Of a stretch of DNA of 11,110 nt, positions 6,148-11,110 are shown piece after piece (position 1 is the stretch's first letter; every line of letters starts with the position of its first letter). The DNA is from an uncultured Paraprevotella sp. (GTDB taxonomy: Bacteria; Bacteroidota; Bacteroidia; Bacteroidales; Bacteroidaceae). The notes beneath the pieces are model-generated. The model saw only the letters and a program-made list of their open reading frames with translations, was not told the DNA's origin and made no database searches. The DNA lies in assembly GCA_900766785.1 (NCBI GenBank), contig CAAFWT010000043.1, forward strand, positions 1-11,110, read 5' to 3'. Both the position numbers and the translations under genes were made by a program.

Positions 6148-7310
6148 AGAAAAGAAAGAAAATATGCATCCTGGGTAGCACTGGCAGCATAGGCACCCAA
6201 GCACTCCAGGTCATCGAGGAGCACCCCGACCTGTATGAGGCTTACGTGCTGACTGCCAACCGCCGCGCTGACATGCTCATAGAGCAAGCGAAGAAATATC
6301 AGCCGGCAGCTGTTGTCATTGCCGACGAGAGTAAATACGAACAGGTGCGTGACGCCTTGGAACATGACCCCATACAGGTATATACAGGAAGTGATGCTCT
6401 GTGCCAAGTGGTACAGATGGATCCCATAGACATCGTACTGACGGCACTCGTAGGATTCAGCGGACTACGCCCAACCATCAGTGCCATCAAGGCACACAAG
6501 GCCATTGCTCTGGCCAACAAAGAGACTCTTGTGGTGGCAGGCGAACTGGTGACAGACCTATGTCTCAAGGAAAGGGCGCCCATCCTGCCTGTGGATAGTG
6601 AGCACAGCGCCATCTTCCAGAGTCTCATGGGGGAGACAAGTCCCGTGGAGAAGATCATCCTGACTGCCAGCGGAGGTCCTTTCCGCACCTTCAGCAAGGA
6701 GAAACTGTCCACGGTGACCCCTGCCATGGCACTCAAGCATCCCAACTGGGACATGGGAGCCAAGATTACCATCGACTCTGCAAGTATGATGAACAAAGGC
6801 TTCGAAATCATTGAGGCCAAGTGGCTGTTCGATGTTGCCCCAGAGCAGATACAGGTGGTAGTGCATCCGCAAAGCATCATACACAGTGCCGTACAATTCT
6901 CCGACGGGGCAGTGAAAGCACAATTGGGAGTTCCCGATATGAGAGTTCCCATCCAGCTGGCGCTCTCGTATCCTGAGCGAATCTCCAGTTCGTTCCCACG
7001 ACTGGACTGGTGGCAGATGCAAGAGCTTACCTTCGAGAAGCCCGACGAGGAGAAGTTCCGTTGCCTGCACATGGCCTACGAAGCCATCCGGCAAGGCGGC
7101 AATGCTCCCTGCATTTTGAATGCCGCCAACGAGGTGGTGAACCTGGCCTTCAGACAGGAGCGGTGCTCGTTCCTGGACATGGCCGATATCATCGAGCATT
7201 GTCTGACCCATGTGCCTCATCAGGAGAGTCCTTCACTGGACGACTATCTGGCTATAGATGCTGAGACCAGACGAATAGCAGAGGAGGCTGTAAGCCTGAA
7301 GGGCAAATAG
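6144..7310 (+). CDS. dxr: 1-deoxy-D-xylulose 5-phosphate reductoisomerase Dxr
   Basis: Dxr isomerises and reduces DXP to 2-C-methyl-D-erythritol 4-phosphate with NADPH, the committed step of the MEP pathway and the target of fosmidomycin. The 388-residue protein has the NADPH-binding GSTGSIG at residues 11-17 and LANKETLVVAGE at 123-134. Metal ligands are D151 and E153 in PVDSEHSAIFQ and E221 in MMNKGFE, aligned with E. coli D150, E152 and E231. The flexible-loop region reads HPNWDMGAKITIDSASMMNKG. All catalytic residues I can place are present. Its ATG overlaps the rimM stop by 4 nt. Together with ispF, two enzymes of one pathway lie on opposite sides of the divergent promoter region. Confidence 0.97.
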   Translation: MKKRKKICILGSTGSIGTQALQVIEEHPDLYEAYVLTANRRADMLIEQAKKYQPAAVVIADESKYEQVRDALEHDPIQVYTGSDALCQVVQMDPIDIVLTALVGFSGLRPTISAIKAHKAIALANKETLVVAGELVTDLCLKERAPILPVDSEHSAIFQSLMGETSPVEKIILTASGGPFRTFSKEKLSTVTPAMALKHPNWDMGAKITIDSASMMNKGFEIIEAKWLFDVAPEQIQVVVHPQSIIHSAVQFSDGAVKAQLGVPDMRVPIQLALSYPERISSSFPRLDWWQMQELTFEKPDEEKFRCLHMAYEAIRQGGNAPCILNAANEVVNLAFRQERCSFLDMADIIEHCLTHVPHQESPSLDDYLAIDAETRRIAEEAVSLKGK

Positions 7311-7395
7311 GGGCATAGAGCCTGAGAGTATCATATCAGAGACCAACAGCAACAGACATACTTATACATTATATATATATTAGATTCATATAGAA

Positions 7396-8814
7396 ATGAG
7401 CATTATTTTGATAAAGGCACTCCAACTCATCCTGTGCCTCTCTCTCTTGGTTATACTTCACGAATTGGGGCACTTTGGCTTCTCGAAACTGTTCCACGTC
7501 AAGGTGACACGTTTCTACCTCTTCTATAATCCCTATTTCCATCTGTTCAGCACCAGAGACCGATGGTTTACTCGCCTGTTTCCCTACTTCAAAGACAATG
7601 AGACGGAGTATGGAATAGGATGGGTCCCCCTGGGAGGATACGTACAGATAGCAGGCATGGTGGACGAAAGCATGGACACGGAGCAACTGAAGCAACCTGC
7701 CCAGCCCTGGGAGTTCCGCTCTCAGAAGGTATGGAAACGCTTCTTCATGATGGCGGGCGGCGTACTGATGAATCTGCTTACTGCATGGTTTATCTATAGT
7801 GCTGTCATGCTCACTTGGGGCAGGGACTACATCCCCATGCAGAGTATAAAACAAGGATTCCAGTACAACGAGTATGCACAGGGACTGGGCTTCAGGGATG
7901 GAGATATACCCATTGCTGCAGATGGCAAAGACATACCCGAATACTCGGGTGCCATATATCGTACTATCTCCAATGCAGAAACAGTAACGGTTCTGCGTGA
8001 TGGAAAGGAGGTAGAGGTAAGGATGCCTGCCGATGGCCTCAATATGCTGGAGATGCTCCGCATGGTACCTGCGTTTATGGCTCCCATTTCGGCAGCTGTG
8101 GTTGACTCCGTGGCTCCTGGTTCGGCTGCGCAGAAAGCAGGCATTCAAGCTGGAGCACGCATCTTAGCTGTCAATGGTGAACAGATTAATACCTGGAACG
8201 ACTTTGACTACAAGGTGACCCTACGCCGTCAGGACGTACTGAGCAGTGAAGGTTGCAGCCATGCGGACAGCATGCGCATGCGTAAGATGATGGTGGTATG
8301 GAGTGCAGACCAAGGTGCAACACAGGATACTGCCAGTCTGATGCTCAATGAGGAATATCTGATGGGAGTCACACGCCAGCTGCCCGAGTTTGACACCGAG
8401 CATCAGGAATATGATCTGCTCTCATGCATTCCCGCGGGACTGAAGAGGGGATGGAAACAGCTCTCCGGCTACATCAATGACCTGCAATACATGGCATCGG
8501 CAGATGGTGTGAAGTCTGTGGGCTCATTCATCACCATAGGCAGTATCTTCCCCAGCGCATGGGACTGGCAGCAGTTCTGGCTTACCACTGCATTCATCAG
8601 CATCATCCTGGCCGTCATGAACCTCCTGCCAATCCCCGCTCTTGATGGTGGGCACATCTTCCTCCTGATGATAGAGGCCATCACTGGCCGCAAGCCTTCC
8701 GAGAAGGTGATGCAATGGATGGAGATGATAGGTCTGGGCATACTTGCTATCCTGATGCTTATCGCCTTCAGCAACGATGTACGCAACTTTATCCTTCCCC
8801 TCCTGGGACTCTAA
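7396..8814 (+). CDS. rseP: RIP metalloprotease RseP (site-2 protease family)
   Basis: This inner-membrane zinc protease cuts transmembrane substrates, classically anti-sigma factors and remnant signal peptides. The 472-residue protein has HELGH at residues 22-26 in the first membrane segment. A second hydrophobic segment spans about 119-141. A PDZ domain lies around 232-275 (APGSAAQKAGIQAGARILAVNG), and a shorter PDZ-like region precedes it near 160-205 (GLGFRDGDIPIAADGKDI). The third segment ends with NLLPIPALDG (409-418), which supplies the LDG metal-ligand motif, and a last segment covers about 445-458. The architecture matches RseP. It follows dxr by 85 nt, a gap ending in a TA-rich stretch (about 7368-7395). 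Proximity of dxr and rseP is also seen in E. coli. Its substrates here cannot be told from sequence. Confidence 0.94.
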   Translation: MSIILIKALQLILCLSLLVILHELGHFGFSKLFHVKVTRFYLFYNPYFHLFSTRDRWFTRLFPYFKDNETEYGIGWVPLGGYVQIAGMVDESMDTEQLKQPAQPWEFRSQKVWKRFFMMAGGVLMNLLTAWFIYSAVMLTWGRDYIPMQSIKQGFQYNEYAQGLGFRDGDIPIAADGKDIPEYSGAIYRTISNAETVTVLRDGKEVEVRMPADGLNMLEMLRMVPAFMAPISAAVVDSVAPGSAAQKAGIQAGARILAVNGEQINTWNDFDYKVTLRRQDVLSSEGCSHADSMRMRKMMVVWSADQGATQDTASLMLNEEYLMGVTRQLPEFDTEHQEYDLLSCIPAGLKRGWKQLSGYINDLQYMASADGVKSVGSFITIGSIFPSAWDWQQFWLTTAFISIILAVMNLLPIPALDGGHIFLLMIEAITGRKPSEKVMQWMEMIGLGILAILMLIAFSNDVRNFILPLLGL

Positions 8815-8831
8815 CACAACCGAGCACGATA

Positions 8832-9032
8832 ATGGACAGCATATCACCTTCCTATGAATCCCTCCCATCAGACCCTCTGATGCTGTTGAGCTTCGTCAAC
8901 ACTAAATTACGCGACGAGTATGACAGCCTGGAGGAGTTCTGCTCCAGCACAGGAACAGATTGTGCGCTCCTGACGGAGAAATTGCGTCAGGCAGGCTTCG
9001 AATACAATAGAGAGAACAATAAATTCTGGTAA
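8832..9032 (+). CDS. Small DUF4250-like protein
   Basis: This 66-residue protein starts at an ATG 17 nt after the rseP stop. The open frame extends upstream into rseP, but only this start avoids a long overlap. Residues from about 11 onward, LPSDPLMLLSFVNTKLRDEYDSLEEFC, then LTEKLRQAGFEYNRENNKF, match my memory of the DUF4250 family, which is small, conserved and has no known function. The LEEFCSSTGTDCALLTEKLRQAGFEY part has the shape of a compact helix-turn-helix-like fold followed by a beta hairpin; DNA binding is only a guess. No signal peptide or membrane segment is seen. It is sandwiched in a tight rseP, DUF4250, lipoprotein, cca run. Confidence 0.78.
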   Translation: MDSISPSYESLPSDPLMLLSFVNTKLRDEYDSLEEFCSSTGTDCALLTEKLRQAGFEYNRENNKFW

Positions 9033-9045
9033 GATTGCCACTGCT

Positions 9046-9429
9046 ATGAATACCTTACGTTATATCACGCGACCCGCTTGTGCCGTAGGTCTGCTGCTGA
9101 CCATTGCCATCCTTACGGCCTGTTCCTCCCGAGAGGAAGAGGCTGCCGCACGGATGCTTCAAGAGGCACGTCTGGCACTGAAGTATCATCATTATTCCGA
9201 AGCCCGGGACAGCATACTGTCCTTGCGCAAGAAACATCCATATGCCATACAGACACGCCGGCAGGGCATCCTGCTTCTGGACAGCATAGAGATGATGGCT
9301 GCCGCCGACAGCCTGTCCAAGGCTCAGGGCGAGGAATGGGAACGGCTCAGCATGAAGAAGAAGTTCTTTGAGCGGAAACTTCAGGAAGATATAAAGAAAG
9401 CCGCACAGGACGAGCAATCTGACAAGTAA
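9046..9429 (+). CDS. Small putative lipoprotein with a TPR-like helical domain
   Basis: The 127-residue product has a basic start, a hydrophobic stretch AVGLLLTIAILTA and the lipobox LTAC, giving a lipidated Cys at residue 26, so it is probably an envelope lipoprotein. CSSREEE follows the Cys. Acidic residues just after the Cys resemble surface-export signals described in Bacteroidota lipoproteins, but the match is loose. Residues about 33-68, ending in SILSLRKKHPYAIQTRRQG, look like one TPR-type helix pair. The remainder is charged and probably a long helix or coiled coil (EEWERLSMKKKFFERKLQEDIKKAAQDEQ). I do not recognise a named family. It is 13 nt after the DUF4250 gene and its stop is 4 nt before the cca start, so it is very probably cotranscribed. 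Its role is unknown. Confidence 0.75.
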   Translation: MNTLRYITRPACAVGLLLTIAILTACSSREEEAAARMLQEARLALKYHHYSEARDSILSLRKKHPYAIQTRRQGILLLDSIEMMAAADSLSKAQGEEWERLSMKKKFFERKLQEDIKKAAQDEQSDK

Positions 9430-9433
9430 TAGC

Positions 9434-10918
9434 ATGAAACATCTCACAGATGCCGAGCTGGCTCAATTGCTGGACACTCCCATCTTCCATCAGATAGGTG
9501 AAGTGGCCGACCATTTAGGAATGGAGTGCTATGTGGTGGGGGGATTCGTCAGAGACCTCTTCCTGGAGAGGCCGTCCAAGGACATTGATTGCCTGGTGGT
9601 AGGCTCTGGCATACAGGTGGCAGAGGAACTGGCCAAGCGACTGGGAAGGGGAGCTCACATCAGTGTATTCCGCAACTTTGGGACGGCTCAGGTGAAGTAC
9701 AAGGGGCAAGAGATAGAGTTCGTGGGAGCACGCAAGGAAAGTTATTCCCATGACAGCCGTAAGCCCATCGTTGAAGACGGTACTCTGGACGATGACCTGG
9801 ACAGACGAGATTTCACCATCAATGCACTCGCCGTGTGTCTCAACAGGGAGCGATACGGCCAGCTGGTGGACAACTTCAATGGACTGATGGACCTGGAAGA
9901 TGGTATCATAGCCACACCACTCGATCCCGACATCACATTCAGCGACGACCCTCTGCGCATGATGCGCTGTATCAGATTCTCCACACAGTTGAACTTCCTC
10001 ATAGAAGAGGATACGGAGCTGGCACTGATACGTAATGCAGAACGAATCAAAATCATATCTCAAGAGCGCATCATCGATGAGCTGAACAAGATTATGCTCT
10101 CCCCTTCGCCCAGCATCGGATTCGTGGAGATGAGCCGAAGCGGACTGCTGCCTATCATCTTCCCCGAACTGGCTGCCATGGAGGGCGTGGAGGTAAGGAA
10201 CGGACGTGCCCACAAGGATAACTTCTACCACACACTGGAGGTTCTGGACAATGTATGTCACCATGGAGGGGAGCGTGCCACTCTATGGCTCAGATGGGCG
10301 GCACTGCTCCACGATATAGGAAAGCCAAGAAGCAAGAAATGGGAAAATGGAGTGGGATGGACATTCCATAATCACAACTATATAGGCCAGAAGATGGTGC
10401 CCACTATCTTCCGACGCATGAAGTTGCCCACCGATGAACGAATGGCATACGTGGCCAAACTGGTGGGACTGCATATGAGACCCATCGCCATTGCCGACGA
10501 GGAGGTAACGGACTCTGCCGTGAGAAGGTTGCTCTTCGAAGCAGGAGAGGACATCGAGGACCTCATGATACTGTGTGAGGCTGACATCACAAGCCGCAAC
10601 CAGCAAAAGAAGCAACGTTTCCTGGACAACTTCCAACTGGTCAGACAAAAGCTGACTGACCTGCAGGCCCGTGACAACTATCGTACATGGCAAAATCCCA
10701 TCACAGGCGAAGAGATAATGGAAACCTTCGGGCTCAGCCCCTGCAAAGAGATAGGTATCCTGAAGCAAGCTGTCAAGGATGCCATATGGGACAGCATCAT
10801 ACCCAACGACCATGAAGCGGCATACGAATTCATGCTGAACAAAGCGAAGGAAATGGGACTCACCCCAAGCAATGTCCAGAGGAAGAACTCAGGGCCAGAC
10901 TCTCCTGCTGAGCCATGA
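9434..10918 (+). CDS. cca: CCA-adding tRNA nucleotidyltransferase with HD domain
   Basis: This class II nucleotidyltransferase builds or repairs the CCA end of tRNAs. The 494-residue protein has the head-domain motif VVGGFVRD (34-41), the catalytic pair D50 and D52 in KDIDCLV, RRDFTINALA (124-133) and a DDPLRMMRCIRF block (171-182) that corresponds to the nucleotide-selecting (E/D)DxxR motif. An HD phosphohydrolase domain follows, with H293-D294 in LLHDIGK and further His residues at about 312-314 and in GLHMRP. The HD domain may give 2',3'-cyclic phosphatase or phosphodiesterase activity, as in E. coli Cca; this is inference. Poly(A) polymerase belongs to the same superfamily, but CCA addition is the better call because no second homologue is visible here. 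It is the last gene before the right array, and its final codons form one arm of an inverted repeat. Confidence 0.9.
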   Translation: MKHLTDAELAQLLDTPIFHQIGEVADHLGMECYVVGGFVRDLFLERPSKDIDCLVVGSGIQVAEELAKRLGRGAHISVFRNFGTAQVKYKGQEIEFVGARKESYSHDSRKPIVEDGTLDDDLDRRDFTINALAVCLNRERYGQLVDNFNGLMDLEDGIIATPLDPDITFSDDPLRMMRCIRFSTQLNFLIEEDTELALIRNAERIKIISQERIIDELNKIMLSPSPSIGFVEMSRSGLLPIIFPELAAMEGVEVRNGRAHKDNFYHTLEVLDNVCHHGGERATLWLRWAALLHDIGKPRSKKWENGVGWTFHNHNYIGQKMVPTIFRRMKLPTDERMAYVAKLVGLHMRPIAIADEEVTDSAVRRLLFEAGEDIEDLMILCEADITSRNQQKKQRFLDNFQLVRQKLTDLQARDNYRTWQNPITGEEIMETFGLSPCKEIGILKQAVKDAIWDSIIPNDHEAAYEFMLNKAKEMGLTPSNVQRKNSGPDSPAEP

Positions 10919-10974
10919 TTCGGCTTTAAGGTTCACTCATCACAACCCTCCCATCGCACACTTCGGCTCAGCAG
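10905..10974. repeat. 10-bp perfect inverted repeat spanning the 3' end of cca
   Basis: CTGCTGAGCC at 10905-10914, inside the last codons of cca, is perfectly complementary to GGCTCAGCAG at 10965-10974, with a 50-nt loop. TTCGGCT occurs in the loop (10919-10925) and again at the right arm (10962-10968), so the left arm could also pair locally in a shorter hairpin. The right arm is followed by AAAAAC rather than T residues, so it does not look like an intrinsic terminator. It could be a 3'-end stabilising structure. Confidence 0.4.
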
Positions 10975-11019
10975 AAAAACATGAGGGGAAAGGGATTCCA
11001 CAAAAGGCGTCTTTTCACT

Positions 11020-11110
11020 GCAAACGTTTGAGGCAAAGATTGCAAACGTTTGAGGCAAAGGATGCAAACGTTTGAGGCAAAGGTTGCAAACGTTTGAGGG
11101 AAAAGATGCA
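11020..11110 (+). repeat. Right tandem array of 22-bp units with GCAAACGTTTG core
   Basis: The 10-bp palindrome CAAACGTTTG occurs at 11021-11030, 11043-11052, 11065-11074 and 11087-11096, an exact 22-bp step, each preceded by G. A fifth unit begins with TGCA at the right edge, so the array is cut by the window. Linkers are purine-rich and nearly identical: AGGCAAAGATT, AGGCAAAGGAT, AGGCAAAGGTT and AGGGAAAAGAT. It begins 101 nt after the cca stop, with the purine strand in the cca direction. Because 22 is not a multiple of three, a coding role is unlikely. Function unknown; the unit plan matches the left array. Confidence 0.92.

Noticed and set aside
6299..7220. Long open frames (257 and 220 codons) antisense to dxr
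   Set aside because: They run through the full coding span of an intact, motif-complete dxr and their products resemble no family. They are shadows of its codon usage.
7311..7395. Internal promoter before rseP
   Set aside because: The gap ends in a TA-rich tract, but I find no TAnnTTTG box with a partner -33 element. Possible but unsupported.
7369..8148. 259-codon open frame antisense to rseP
   Set aside because: It overlaps the HELGH and PDZ-coding parts of rseP, has low-complexity His- and Tyr-rich composition and no recognisable domain.
9515..10264. 249-codon open frame antisense to cca
   Set aside because: It is a mirror of the nucleotidyltransferase domain coding region, with no family resemblance.
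11002..11015. AAAAGGCGTCTTTT as an intrinsic terminator for the rightward block
   Set aside because: The stem is only five A/T-rich pairs plus a G-T pair, with four T residues that are themselves part of the stem. Too weak to call, though it could act in either direction.
1..11110. tRNA, rRNA, insertion sequences or phage genes
   Set aside because: No tRNA-like cloverleaf, rRNA segment, transposase or integrase motif was seen. All long genes are housekeeping.

Overview
The window looks like chromosomal core-genome DNA from a Bacteroidota bacterium, most likely order Bacteroidales and Prevotella-like. The pointers are Bacteroidota-restricted families (DUF4290 beside murA, a small DUF4250-type protein), a MurA with Asp in place of the catalytic Cys, TAnnTTTG-type -7 promoter motifs, and mostly weak Shine-Dalgarno sequences. 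The genus call is inference from protein flavour and gene order.

Layout. Positions 1-103 hold a tandem array of about 22-bp units with palindromic centres. A leftward four-gene block follows: yicC (2758-1883), gmk (1844-1266), nadD (1269-694) and ispF (662-180). Its genes overlap or are closely spaced. A 151-bp divergent promoter region (2759-2909) separates it from a rightward block: tsaB, a DUF4290 gene, murA, rimM, dxr, rseP, a DUF4250 gene, a small lipoprotein gene and cca, ending at 10918. A second 22-bp palindromic array runs from 11020 to the right edge and is cut by it.

The genes are mostly housekeeping. yicC and gmk serve RNA turnover and GMP phosphorylation, and nadD makes NAD. dxr and ispF are the second and fifth steps of the MEP isoprenoid pathway. 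murA starts peptidoglycan synthesis, which also needs the isoprenoid carrier lipid. tsaB and cca act on tRNA modification and tRNA 3' ends, rimM on 30S ribosome maturation, and rseP is a site-2 membrane protease. The rightward block contains tight junctions (1-nt and 4-nt overlaps, 4-17-nt gaps) and two wider gaps (98 and 85 nt).

The most unusual content is the pair of arrays. Read in the direction of the neighbouring operon, both have the same unit plan: a palindrome of the form GCA-n6-TGC (last base variable), then a purine-rich linker of about 10-11 nt with consensus close to MGRSRAMGGWT. The palindrome core differs between arrays and within the left one, yet usually stays self-complementary. 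That suggests selection for dyad symmetry rather than for one sequence. Both arrays lie just after the 3' ends of the two operons and both seem to continue beyond the window.
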